Origin: Acrocarpospora catenulata
GTDB lineage: Bacteria; Actinomycetota; Actinomycetes; Streptosporangiales; Streptosporangiaceae
DNA length: 64,000 bases
NCBI RefSeq assembly: GCF_018476525.1
Contig: NZ_JAHCST010000003.1
Span: forward strand, 186,001-250,000
Direction of reading: 5' to 3'
Part shown: positions 45,183 through 53,268 of the stretch, piece by piece
How positions within the stretch are numbered: the first letter of the stretch is position 1
Layout: every line of letters begins with the position of its first letter
Position numbers and translations under genes: made by a program
The notes under the pieces: model-generated
Told to the model about the DNA's origin: nothing
Databases searched by the model: none
Seen by the model: only the letters and a program-made list of their open reading frames with translations

Positions 45183-46178
45183 ATGGCCGCGCCGCCCGTT
45201 GTGGATCTACCTGTTGCCGACGAGCGGCTGGCCGAAGAGGTCGCCACGGGGCTCGCCGCGGTGGAACAGCAGCTCCGGGCCTGTGTCGAAAGCGAGGACG
45301 CCTTCCTCACGGAGGCGTCCAAGCACCTCATCGAAGCCGGGGGCAAGCGGTTCCGGGCCATGCTGGTCCTGCTGGCCGCGCAGTTCGGCACCCCGTCGGC
45401 GGCGGGGGTGGTGCCCGGGGCCGTGGTGATGGAACTCACCCACCTGGCCACCCTCTACCACGACGACGTGATGGACGAGGCGCCCGTCCGGCGTGGCTCG
45501 CCCTCGGCCAACGTCCGCTGGAACAACACGGTGGCCATCCTCACGGGGGACTACCTGTTCGCCCAGGCGGCCGACATGTTGGCGGATCTGGGGCCGGAGG
45601 CCGTACGGATCCAGGCCAGGACCTTCTCCCGGCTGATCCGGGGCCAGATCAGGGAGACCGTCGGCGCGGCACCGGACGCCGATCCCATCGAGCACTACCT
45701 GGGCGTGCTGGCCGACAAGACCGGCTCGCTGATCGCCACCTCCGGCCAGTTCGGCGCGCTGCTCTCCGGCGCCCCCGCCGAGATCGTCACCAGGGTCACC
45801 ATCGCCTGCGAGGCCATCGGCGTGGCCTGGCAGCTCGGCGACGACATCATCGACGTGGCCTCCGACGCGGCCGGCTCCGGCAAAACCCCCGGAACCGACC
45901 TGCGCGAAGGCATCCGCACCCTGCCCGTGCTGTACGCGCTGGCGGCTACCGAGCCTTCCGAAGCCCGCCTCCGCGCCCTGATCGCCGGGCCGGTGGCCGA
46001 GGAGGATGTGCCCGAGGCCTTAGGGCTGCTTCGGAAGAGTGAGGCCCTTTCGCAGGCGCGTGCGGAACTGGCTCGCTGGGTGACTCGGGGGAAGAGCGAA
46101 CTCGCCGGGCTGCCCGATATCCCGGCGCGCGCGGCGTTGCTGTCGCTCTGCGACTACGTGGTCGAACGTTCTGGCTGA
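45183..46178 (+). CDS. Long-chain polyprenyl diphosphate synthase (menaquinone side chain)
   Basis: A 331-residue trans-prenyltransferase with both aspartate-rich motifs: first DDVMD (in TLYHDDVMDEAPVRRG) and second GDDIIDV. The residue five before the first motif is alanine, a small residue that in this family permits long products, so it likely makes the C35-C45 tail of menaquinone rather than GGPP. AGGAG at 45171-45175 favours ATG 45183 over the TTG one codon before. Its last 233 bp are overlapped on the other strand by the RarD-like frame. Confidence 0.9.
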   Translation: MAAPPVVDLPVADERLAEEVATGLAAVEQQLRACVESEDAFLTEASKHLIEAGGKRFRAMLVLLAAQFGTPSAAGVVPGAVVMELTHLATLYHDDVMDEAPVRRGSPSANVRWNNTVAILTGDYLFAQAADMLADLGPEAVRIQARTFSRLIRGQIRETVGAAPDADPIEHYLGVLADKTGSLIATSGQFGALLSGAPAEIVTRVTIACEAIGVAWQLGDDIIDVASDAAGSGKTPGTDLREGIRTLPVLYALAATEPSEARLRALIAGPVAEEDVPEALGLLRKSEALSQARAELARWVTRGKSELAGLPDIPARAALLSLCDYVVERSG

Positions 46179-47022
46179 GCATGTCCCAGGTGAAGACCGA
46201 CAGCGCCAGCCAGACCACGACGAAGCCCGCCCATCTGCCGGCGGGCATCGCCTCCTTGGCGATCAGTACGCCGACCAGGAACTGAATCACCGGGGCGATG
46301 TACTGGAGCAGGCCGATGGTGCTCATCGGGACGCGGATGGCGGCCGCCCCGAACGCCAGCAGCGGCACCGCGGTGACCACGCCGCTCCCCACCAGCAGCA
46401 GGGCGTGCGCCGCGCCCTCGCTGCCGAAGGTGTTCTCCGGGCCCAGCGTGGCCAGGTAGACCAGGGCCGGGATCAGCAGCACGCCCGTCTCGACCGTCAG
46501 GCTCTCCGTGGCGCCGACGTTGGCCGTCTTCTTGAGCAGGCCGTACACGCCGAAGCTGAGGGCCAGGGTGAGGGCGATCCACGGGAGGCGGCCGTAGTCC
46601 ACGGTCAGGATCACGACGGCGACGGTGCCGAGGGCCACCGCCGCCCACTGGCGGGGGCGCAGGCGCTCGCGGAACACCACGACGCCGAACAGGATGGCCA
46701 CCAGCGGGCTGATGAAGTAGCCGAGGGCGCTCTCCACGACGTGGCCCGTGTTCACGGCGAAAATGTAGGTCACCCAGTTGGCGGAGATCAGGACTGCGGC
46801 GGCGGTGAGGAGGACGAGCTGGCGGCGGGTCAGCTCCTTCAACCACGCCCAGTGCCGGCGGACGGCCAGCATCGCGAGCACCGCGACCAGCGACCAGACC
46901 ATCCGGTGGGCGAGGATCTCCATCGCGGTGGATGGCTTGAGGAGTGGCCAGTACAGGGGGAACAGTCCCCACATTGCATACGCGGCCGCCCCGTACCAGA
47001 CACCGCGCCGAGATTCAGGCAT
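45946..47022 (-). CDS. RarD/EamA-family permease with an unusual basic C-terminal tail
   Basis: A 358-residue frame. Residues 1-280 are a full ten-helix RarD/EamA transporter (MWGLFPLYWPLLKPSTAMEI, ANWVTYIFAVNTGHVVESAL, GYFISPLVAILFGVVVF, TIGLLQYIAPVIQFLVGVLI). After WDMLSQNV, about 77 residues of Arg/Pro/Ser-rich sequence follow, lying wholly antisense to the polyprenyl synthase gene. RarD proteins normally end near 295-300 residues, so the tail is probably a lost stop rather than a true domain. RarD substrates are poorly known (chloramphenicol sensitivity in E. coli relatives). Confidence 0.83.
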   Translation of the reverse strand: MPESRRGVWYGAAAYAMWGLFPLYWPLLKPSTAMEILAHRMVWSLVAVLAMLAVRRHWAWLKELTRRQLVLLTAAAVLISANWVTYIFAVNTGHVVESALGYFISPLVAILFGVVVFRERLRPRQWAAVALGTVAVVILTVDYGRLPWIALTLALSFGVYGLLKKTANVGATESLTVETGVLLIPALVYLATLGPENTFGSEGAAHALLLVGSGVVTAVPLLAFGAAAIRVPMSTIGLLQYIAPVIQFLVGVLIAKEAMPAGRWAGFVVVWLALSVFTWDMLSQNVRPRSRRATATPRAPGYRAARRVRSSPESPSEPVPHAPAKGPHSSEAALRPRAHPPRPPARRSGRGGGLRKAR

Positions 47023-47200
47023 GTCGCCCAGTTTGACTGCTTACCCGGCTTTATCACAAATAAGTAGAGCTCCCACCACTCTTAAGCACTGCTTACCGAT
47101 GGGCTTGCCGATGGCTTACCGGTGGGCTTGCGGGCGGAACAAACCCTCGTCCCGTTCGGTTGCATCCGGCGACGGAAGTTGGAGCCCAGGAGGTTAAGCA

Positions 47201-47863
<663 letters not shown>

Positions 47864-47876
47864 CGCGGTCCAGGCT

Positions 47877-47969
47877 CGCCGGACTCAGGGTGATCTTTGA
47901 CGCGGACACCTAGACTCATCCTGTGAGCGCGCAGCGTGAAGAGCTTCATCATCTGGTCGACGAACTGCC
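47877..47969. repeat. 93-bp duplicated segment, copy 1 (intact TA promoter and antitoxin start)
   Basis: This stretch matches 50674-50766 with 5 mismatches and no gap. It includes the end of the msrA downstream region, the -10 box TAGACT and the first 15-16 codons of the antitoxin gene. The two copies are direct repeats, about 2.8 kb apart. Confidence 0.85.
47911..47916 (+). promoter_or_regulatory. -10 box of the PIN toxin-antitoxin operon (leaderless)
   Basis: TAGACT ends 6 nt before the GTG at 47923, with no ribosome site, consistent with a leaderless transcript. The copy at 50708 reads TAGGCT. Confidence 0.5.
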
Positions 47970-48135
47970 GGAGGAGCAGGTCGGACGAGTCCTTGCTCTG
48001 GTTCGGGGGAGTGTCCCCGGTCATGCGTCCAGGAAGGCCGTCCTCGACACTCTGGCTGCGGTACAGGAACGTATGACTGGCGTAACCGGTGTGGACGAGG
48101 AGCTTCAGCGTCTACGAGATGAGTCGCGTGACTGA
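47923..48135 (+). CDS. Putative antitoxin of a PIN-domain toxin-antitoxin pair
   Basis: A 70-residue helical, charged protein (SAQREELHHLVDELPEEQVG, then RVLALVRG). Short actinobacterial proteins with this opening commonly precede PIN toxins; the DNA-binding class is not clear from sequence. GTG 47923 fits the leaderless promoter. Its stop overlaps the toxin start by 17 bp, the usual coupling. The first part of this gene is duplicated and truncated at 50720. Confidence 0.72.
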   Translation: MSAQREELHHLVDELPEEQVGRVLALVRGSVPGHASRKAVLDTLAAVQERMTGVTGVDEELQRLRDESRD

Positions 48136-48580
48136 CGGGTACGTTGTCGACACTGGGGTGTTCCTCCGGTGGTTTGTGGACCAGGATGGTTACGAGCATG
48201 CCCGCGAGATTCAGCGGGCCTACCTGGCAGGTGGGTTGCGGTTGGAGACCGTCGACTTCGCCCGGGTAGAGGTGGCCGAAGTACTTCGTAAGAAGGGGCT
48301 GCGCGGGGGGCGACTGGACAGGGCGATGTTCCTGGCCGCGACCCGCGTCATTGATGATCTTGGTGTTGTCGTCCATGCCTGTGACGTCGACCGCATCCAG
48401 AGAGCCGCCAGCCTTGCAGCCGACTACTCTCTGCGCATGTTCGACGCCTTGTTCGTGCAAGCCGCGTTGGAGCGACAACTGCCGTTGCTGACGACTGACG
48501 TGAAGCTCACTCGTGCGGTCAACGCCCTCGTTCCAGTCGAAGTTCTTAGAGGAATATCGGTAGACCCTTCACGCCTGTGA
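48119..48580 (+). CDS. PIN-domain ribonuclease toxin (VapC-like)
   Basis: A 153-residue PIN protein with the four acidic metal ligands visible: DTGVF (N-terminal Asp), RVEVAEVL (Glu), RMFDALFVQAA (Asp) and TTDVKL (Asp). Such toxins cut tRNA or rRNA when free of antitoxin. ATG 48119 is used; GTG 48128 is possible. It overlaps the antitoxin by 17 bp. Confidence 0.87.
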   Translation: MSRVTDGYVVDTGVFLRWFVDQDGYEHAREIQRAYLAGGLRLETVDFARVEVAEVLRKKGLRGGRLDRAMFLAATRVIDDLGVVVHACDVDRIQRAASLAADYSLRMFDALFVQAALERQLPLLTTDVKLTRAVNALVPVEVLRGISVDPSRL

Positions 48581-48661
48581 GTGGTGTGAGCCGAAGGCGA
48601 CTGAGTTGAGGCCGTTTTCGAGGAGCCCGCTTCCCGCCGGGTAGCACGCCTCGGGTACGGG

Positions 48662-49624
48662 TCAGCCCGGTAGGCCGAGGGTGCGGCGGCGGGTGTCGAT
48701 GCCGTCGAGCATGCGCTGCAATCCGTACTCGAAGACGGTGTCCAGGTCGAAGTCGAACTGCTCTCGTACGACGTAGCCGAGTCCGGGATGAGTGGGGGAC
48801 GACGCCCACCGCTGCAGGCTGCCGTCCTGGAGGCGCATCCAGTCGTCCGCGGACATTCCGGTGTCCTCCTCTGCCTGTGTCTCCACGAGACGGACCAGCG
48901 CCATGCTGCGCACGTGCCCGAACAGGTTGATGTGCGCGCACAGAATCTCGTGTGCGTCGAACCCCATCGCGCGCAGCGTGCTGAGCGACCACTCGGCGAT
49001 CGGCAGCACGTTGGGCATGAGCTGCGGGCGGCTCAGCGAGAACACCTCGGCGGCCCACGGGTGGCGGCCGAGTACCGTCCAGAACAGGTGCGCGACCGCC
49101 TCGAGGCGTCGCCGCCAGGCCGTCGTCGGGATCTCGGGCATCCGGGCTCCGGCGAACACGTGGTCCGCCATCCGCACCGTCAGGTCACTCCTGTTCGGGA
49201 CGTGACGGTAGAGCGCCATCGTGGACACGCCCAGGGACACGGCCACCCGCCGCATCGTGACGAGCGGCAGCCCTTCGGCGTCGGCGATCCGTACGGCGGC
49301 CTCGACGATCTCGCGCCGGGTCAGCCCGGCACGCCGGGATCGTTCACCGGCAACTCGCGGAGCCGTCCCGGCCGGCTGGCCGCCCTGCCGCTCGTCCTGC
49401 TGCCTGTCCTGCCGCCGCACGATGGTCCCGCTGCCGGGGATCGTCTCGACCAGGCCCTCCGCGCGCAGGGCGCTGATCACCTTGGTCGCGGTGGCCATAG
49501 CGACACCCCAGTCCCGGACGATCCGCCTGGTAGACGGCACCGGCCGGCCTTCCGTCAGCCGCCCACTCCGGATGTCGTCGGCGATCTCGTCGGCGATGCG
49601 CAGGTAGAGCGCTCGGTCGGTCAT
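48662..49624 (-). CDS. GntR-TetR fusion transcriptional regulator
   Basis: A 320-residue protein with two DNA-binding domains. Residues about 3-70 are a GntR winged helix (YLRIADEIADDIRSGRL, PSTRRIVRDWGVAMATATKV). After a Gln/Gly-rich linker (about 71-98) comes a TetR helix-turn-helix (LTRREIVEAAVRIADAEG, STMALYRHVPNRSDL) and a TetR_C-type ligand domain. It is divergent from an alpha/beta hydrolase gene across 180 bp that contains two kinds of dyad. The architecture is known in actinobacteria but uncommon; it probably represses itself and the hydrolase. Confidence 0.88.
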   Translation of the reverse strand: MTDRALYLRIADEIADDIRSGRLTEGRPVPSTRRIVRDWGVAMATATKVISALRAEGLVETIPGSGTIVRRQDRQQDERQGGQPAGTAPRVAGERSRRAGLTRREIVEAAVRIADAEGLPLVTMRRVAVSLGVSTMALYRHVPNRSDLTVRMADHVFAGARMPEIPTTAWRRRLEAVAHLFWTVLGRHPWAAEVFSLSRPQLMPNVLPIAEWSLSTLRAMGFDAHEILCAHINLFGHVRSMALVRLVETQAEEDTGMSADDWMRLQDGSLQRWASSPTHPGLGYVVREQFDFDLDTVFEYGLQRMLDGIDTRRRTLGLPG

Positions 49625-49636
49625 GACCCTCCAGGT

Positions 49637-49646
49637 GCACTAGTGC
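49637..49646. promoter_or_regulatory. Palindrome GCACTAGTGC next to the GntR-TetR gene start
   Basis: A perfect 10-bp palindrome 12 bp upstream of the regulator's start. A related word, AGTGCACTA, recurs at 49701-49709. Both carry the half-site AGTGCAC/GTGCACT and may bind the GntR half of the regulator. Confidence 0.45.
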
Positions 49647-49743
49647 GGTCGGCTGATCGGCAGGTGACCGTACTACTCCATGTGCTGCCAGGATAGTTGA
49701 AGTGCACTACCTCGCGCGCTAATTCGTAGCCGGGTCCGGCGCC

Positions 49744-49764
49744 TCTGCGTACATTGTAAACGCA
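49744..49764. promoter_or_regulatory. TetR-type operator candidate upstream of the alpha/beta hydrolase gene
   Basis: CTGCGT-ACATTGTAA-ACGCAG: perfect 6-bp outer arms around a core TACATTGTA. This resembles common TetR operators of the kind TTTACA-N-TGTAAA. It is 40 bp upstream of the hydrolase ATG. Confidence 0.5.
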
Positions 49765-49804
49765 GCTCCGGGCGGGTCCGGGCAACGGGACAAACGAGAG
49801 CATC

Positions 49805-50659
49805 ATGTCTGATCTGACCACCCAGATGGCGACATCGGCGGATGGCACGCCCGTCGAGTACCTCAGCACGGGGCACGGGCCTCACGTCATCGTGGTCCCC
49901 GGAGCGCTTGCCGTGGCGTCCGACCTCACCGCCTTCGCCGGGCTCTTGGCGACCCAGCACGCCGTGCACATCGTGCAGCGGCGCGGCCGTGGCGGCAGCG
50001 GCCCGCAGGGCGACCGGTACGGCATCGCACGGGAGCGCGAGGACATCGAGGCGGTGCGCGCGCGAACCGGTGCACGGCTGATCTTCGGGCACAGCTTCGG
50101 CGGCCTGGTGGCCCTGCGAGCCGCGTGCGGCAACCCGGCGTTCGACGCGGTCGCCGTCTACGAGCCCGGTGTGTCGGTCGGCGGGTCGATCCCGGTCGAC
50201 TGGATCGATCGAGCGCGCCGCGAGGTCGCCGAGGGCGCAGACTTCGAGTCGTTTATCACCTTCGTCCGCGGCGTCAACCCAGACCAGTCGGGACGTGTTC
50301 CGCGCTGGCTCCTCCGGATCATCCTGCGCCATGCGATCCCCCCTGCCGAGATGCGGCAGAAGCGCGAGCTCATGCCCCAGGCCATCAGCGAGCACGCCGA
50401 GGTGGGGCGGTTCGACCACCGACTGGCCGACTACCGCGAGATCACCGCAGCCACCCTGATCATGCGCGGCAGAGGGCGTGAAACCGCCCGCCAGGCCGTC
50501 GCCCTCACCCAGCTGACCGAAACGATCCCCCGCTCCGAGACCGCGACCTTCCGCACACTCGACCACTTCGCCCCAGAGAAAAAGCCCAGCGAGATCGCGA
50601 ACGCCGTCCTGCGGTTCTTCGCAGCGCACGCCCGGACGGGCATGCAGACCGGGGGATGA
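49805..50659 (+). CDS. Alpha/beta hydrolase
   Basis: A 284-residue alpha/beta hydrolase fold: the nucleophile elbow GHSFGG puts Ser97 at the active site; the oxyanion part is VVPGALAV and the catalytic histidine is probably in FRTLDHFAPEKKP near the end. No signal peptide. The substrate is unknown. It is divergent from the GntR-TetR regulator and probably its target, as hydrolases, monooxygenases and exporters next to such regulators usually are. Confidence 0.85.
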   Translation: MSDLTTQMATSADGTPVEYLSTGHGPHVIVVPGALAVASDLTAFAGLLATQHAVHIVQRRGRGGSGPQGDRYGIAREREDIEAVRARTGARLIFGHSFGGLVALRAACGNPAFDAVAVYEPGVSVGGSIPVDWIDRARREVAEGADFESFITFVRGVNPDQSGRVPRWLLRIILRHAIPPAEMRQKRELMPQAISEHAEVGRFDHRLADYREITAATLIMRGRGRETARQAVALTQLTETIPRSETATFRTLDHFAPEKKPSEIANAVLRFFAAHARTGMQTGG

Positions 50660-50673
50660 CCCGGGCTCGTGGA

Positions 50674-50766
50674 CGCCGGACTCAGGGTGATCTTTCACGC
50701 GGACACTTAGGCTCGTCCTGTGAGCGCGCAGCGTGAAGAGCTTCATCGTCTGGTCGACGAACTGCC
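50674..50766. repeat. 93-bp duplicated segment, copy 2
   Basis: Matches 47877-47969 at 88 of 93 positions. It carries the same promoter and the first codons of the antitoxin gene, but the reading frame then stops. It lies just after the hydrolase gene. Confidence 0.85.
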
Positions 50767-50779
50767 AGACGTCCGGTGA
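50720..50779 (+). pseudogene. Truncated antitoxin gene (19 codons)
   Basis: GTG at 50720 starts SAQREELHRLVDELPD, the same N-terminus as the antitoxin at 47923, then VR and a TGA at 50777-50779. Homology stops at 50766, so the duplication ended inside the gene. The promoter copy may still be active. Confidence 0.75.
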
Positions 50780-50782
50780 GGC

Positions 50783-51166
50783 GTGAGCCGGTACTCGTAC
50801 CGGGGACTGCGGGTTCTGTAATGGCGTGTTGTCTACCGCATCACCGAGGACAAGTCGGTGGAGATCTGTGAGGTGCGGGCCGTCGGTGAGCGGGCCGATG
50901 CGGAAGTGTACGCCGAGGCGACAACGAGGATTCGCGAGGCGGGCGCCGTCCGTCCGGAGATTGTCCGTCTCGGCCAAGTCATCGAGCGTCTCGGCACGAT
51001 GGCCGATCGGATTCGGGTTGAGGAAGCGTCCCCCAGAGAACCGGTTCCAGACTGGCTCGCGGACCGGTTGATCTACACGGTCGGGATGGCTCGCGAGGAC
51101 GTTGCCGCTCTTGGTCTCCAAGAGGCGGTCGACTTGTGGGCTGAGCACCGGTCGAAGCCCCATTAG
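50783..51166 (+). pseudogene. Remnant of a RelE/ParE-like toxin with an in-frame stop
   Basis: The frame reads YSYRGLRVL, a TAA at 50819-50821, then WRVVYRITEDKSVEICEVRA and VGERADAEVYAEA. This is the usual end of a RelE/ParE toxin (GLRxLRxGxWRVxYxI...xVGxR), broken by the stop and lacking its first half. The frame then runs on to 51166 with about 70 extra residues of no recognised family. A separate small gene starting at GTG 50858 is possible but has no ribosome site. Confidence 0.5.
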
Positions 51167-51204
51167 ATCGCACATCTATTGCCGCATCGCGTCAGGATGG
51201 GCGG

Positions 51205-51702
51205 ATGGTGGAGAGGGAAGCGGACCTGATGATGTTGCTGCGCCGGCTTGACGACCCTGAGAGGCTGGAGTGGCCACGGGGCTATAACCGTCGCGAAGCT
51301 GCGGTGCTTCTCCAACGTCTGGTGGCGAGGCTGGAGGACGGCTTCGCGACCCTTTGCCCGACCGAGCAGGACACCCAAGACTCCAGTGAGTACGGTCGCG
51401 TCGTAATTCCTGCGGAGGCGACAGTGTGCGGGACGCGGATCGTCGTCTCCCTGAGCAAGTTCGGGTCTCTGGCTTTGGTGTCCGCCGACAACCCCGGAGC
51501 CTTCCTGGGCGTGGAGGAGGCGCAGGCGGAGGGCGAGTTGGATGCCGGAGATCTCGCAAAGGCGGTACAAGCACTCACCGAACTGGGATACGTGGTGGTC
51601 CCGGAAGAACTCCTCACGAGCCGGTACGACGGGCCGAGCCCGCTGAGATGGGACGGCCAGTGGCAACCCAGCTGGTGGGATCGCTTCTTCGGTACCTTTT
51701 GA
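51205..51702 (+). CDS. Hypothetical protein, cytoplasmic, unknown function
   Basis: A 165-residue protein without signal or membrane segments. It starts with a charged helical part (MMLLRRLDDPERLEWPRGYN, AAVLLQRLVARLEDG), then a beta-rich region (GRVVIPAEATVCGTRIVVSL, SKFGSLALVSADNP) and ends in an aromatic stretch (WDGQWQPSWWDRFF). The composition resembles SMI1/immunity-type or phage-defence accessory proteins, but I do not recognise a family. It lies in a zone of TA remnants. No promoter could be singled out. Confidence 0.6.
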   Translation: MVEREADLMMLLRRLDDPERLEWPRGYNRREAAVLLQRLVARLEDGFATLCPTEQDTQDSSEYGRVVIPAEATVCGTRIVVSLSKFGSLALVSADNPGAFLGVEEAQAEGELDAGDLAKAVQALTELGYVVVPEELLTSRYDGPSPLRWDGQWQPSWWDRFFGTF

Positions 51703-51882
51703 GCTGCCGCCATGACCTTGGGCGGTCCGGGTCTGGGCTTGATCCAGTTTGACCGACACATCATCGGTGTTCGTCAAAGCGGAGCAAGCTCAGACAACAT
51801 CTGTAATGCCTGGTACGGCCCAAGATTGCCACCAGGTGATCTCGGGCCGTCGGTGGCTTCTACGGATCTTGAAGGCCGGGTC

Positions 51883-52108
51883 TCAGTCCACGACCGGCCG
51901 GTAGTAGAGCAGTACGTTGCCCGATTTGAAGGTCCTGGTACGGGTCAGTTCGAGGGGGATTCTGTGCTCTGCGGTCTGACGACCCGGCCATCGCCGACAG
52001 GATGAACGCCTTGAACTCCTGGTCGACGTTGGGCCAGTCGAACTCCCCGTCGGGCCCCTCGTAGTATCCGTCGGCGGTCACCACGAAGAACGCGAAGATC
52101 TTTCTCAT
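51883..52108 (-). pseudogene. Dihydrofolate reductase-family gene with an internal deletion
   Basis: From ATG 52108, with a good AGGAG site, the frame reads MRKIFAFFVVTADGYYEGPD and on to DQEFKAFILSAMAG, the N-terminus of RibD/DHFR-family proteins. In another frame near the end it reads IPLELTRTRTFKSGNVLLYY then RPVVD and a stop at 51883-51885, the normal C-terminus of the family. The middle ~100 residues are missing and the two parts are out of frame by one base. Confidence 0.75.
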
Positions 52109-52248
52109 CGCCACTCCTGCGATCGTTGTACGGGCCTCCGCGGAGGCCGCTCGTACGTAGGAAGTCGGAGCTGGCGGCACCGTCTCGACATGGCCGGTGC
52201 AGAAGTTCCAGCCGTACCGTTCCGTGGCGACGGCGGCGGCCTGTTTTG

Positions 52249-52261
52249 CTACTTGAAGTAG
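52249..52261. promoter_or_regulatory. Palindrome in the vapBC promoter
   Basis: CTACTTGAAGTAG is a 13-bp palindrome (6-bp arms, 1-bp centre) just before a TAAAGT -10-like hexamer (52262-52267) and 12 bp before the antitoxin ATG at 52274. It is well placed for autorepression by the antitoxin. Confidence 0.5.
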
Positions 52262-52273
52262 TAAAGTGGCCTC

Positions 52274-52585
52274 ATGGGTTCGCCTGAACAAGCCTTCCCG
52301 CCGGGGGAGGGGCCTGCGGCCAAGGTCAGCGTCTCGCTGCGGGCCGGAAACATCCGCGCCATCAAGGAACGCGTGGGCGCACGCGGCTTCTCCGCCTACG
52401 TCGATGCCGCTGTGGAACGCCAGATCGAGCGGGACCTGCTGGAGGAGGCCCTCCAAGCCAACGAGCGCGAGAGCGGGCCCATCCCGCAGTCGCTCCGGGA
52501 CGAGGCGGGGGAACTGTTCCGGAGCGTCAAGTCCGCCCCGGAGTTGCAAGGGGATGGTGCATGGCACGCGCACGAAGCAAGCTGA
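52274..52585 (+). CDS. VapB-type antitoxin (ribbon-helix-helix-like N-terminus)
   Basis: A 103-residue protein with a possible ribbon-helix-helix region (KVSVSLRAGNIRAIKERVG, then FSAYVDAAVERQIERD) followed by an acidic helical tail (LLEEALQANERESG) that would wrap the toxin. It overlaps the PIN toxin start by 25 bp. The start has no ribosome site, fitting a leaderless message from TAAAGT. Confidence 0.78.
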   Translation: MGSPEQAFPPGEGPAAKVSVSLRAGNIRAIKERVGARGFSAYVDAAVERQIERDLLEEALQANERESGPIPQSLRDEAGELFRSVKSAPELQGDGAWHAHEAS

Positions 52586-52977
52586 GCGCCGGCACGGTCA
52601 TCCTGGACTCCGAAGGACTCTCCAAATGGTGTGCGGCCGATCAGCGGGTGACGGCGATCGTGAGAGAGGCGCAGAGCAACGACTTCCGTGTCGTCGTCAG
52701 CGCCCTGACGCCGATCGAGGCCTTCGACAGCCGGGTGACGAACGACCGTCTGCGCTGGTATCTGTCCCGTTTGCGAGTCGAGCCGGTGACGGAGGAGGTC
52801 TCCGTCCACGCCCTTGAACTGCTCCGCCAGAACGGACTCCACGGCCACAAGTATGCGATCGACGCCGTCGTGGTCGCCACTGCGCTCCGCTCCACCGGGC
52901 CGGTCATCATCCTCACCTCGGACGAGGATGATATGAGGAAGCTGTGCGGCAAGGCGGTCCGTCTGGTAACCGTGTAG
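52561..52977 (+). CDS. VapC-type PIN-domain toxin
   Basis: A 138-residue PIN ribonuclease: acidic residues in VILDSEGLSKW, ALTPIEAFD, KYAIDAVVVATAL and ILTSDEDDM match the four ligand positions. The ATG lies inside the antitoxin gene after a GGGATGG stretch. Unrelated in sequence to the PIN toxin at 48119 beyond the fold, so the window holds two separate PIN systems. Confidence 0.87.
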   Translation: MARARSKLSAGTVILDSEGLSKWCAADQRVTAIVREAQSNDFRVVVSALTPIEAFDSRVTNDRLRWYLSRLRVEPVTEEVSVHALELLRQNGLHGHKYAIDAVVVATALRSTGPVIILTSDEDDMRKLCGKAVRLVTV

Positions 52978-53268
52978 CCGGTCGCTGCCCAGGAATATGG
53001 ATCTTGCGTAAACTGCAAGCTACGTTTCATTTTATGAAACAGCCGCCTTCGGGCCTGTCCGGGGTGGAGGAGGCGTACACCCCGGACCTCCTTGTCTGGC
53101 GTCACGCTAGTTGATAGCGGCTACCCTCGCTGACCTGCGCACTATCAAATAGTCGGATATCGAAGCAGCGCGGAGCAATCGTCAAGTGCTGTTGATCGAA
53201 TCAGTGGTCCCGCCGTGCTCGCACGCTTGGACGAGCTCGCCGTCCACCCCGCCTAGGCGTCCGGCGGA
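52978..53268. other. Gene-free stretch with three inverted repeats
   Basis: No supported gene in 291 bp. It holds CTTGC-N7-GCAAG (53003-53019), GTTTCAT-TTT-ATGAAAC (53024-53040), and TTGATAG/CTATCAA arms about 24 bp apart near 53112-53149. Local AT content is higher than around it. The dyads look like operators or recombination sites whose gene has been lost. Confidence 0.45.

Noticed and set aside
51703-51882. Open frames between the hypothetical gene and the DHFR remnant
   Set aside because: No start with a ribosome site and no protein-like pattern; treated as spacer.
53160-53260. A possible C-terminal coding scrap (GPAVLARLDELAVHPA then stop) on the plus strand
   Set aside because: Only about 16 plausible residues with a stop close upstream; too little to name a gene.
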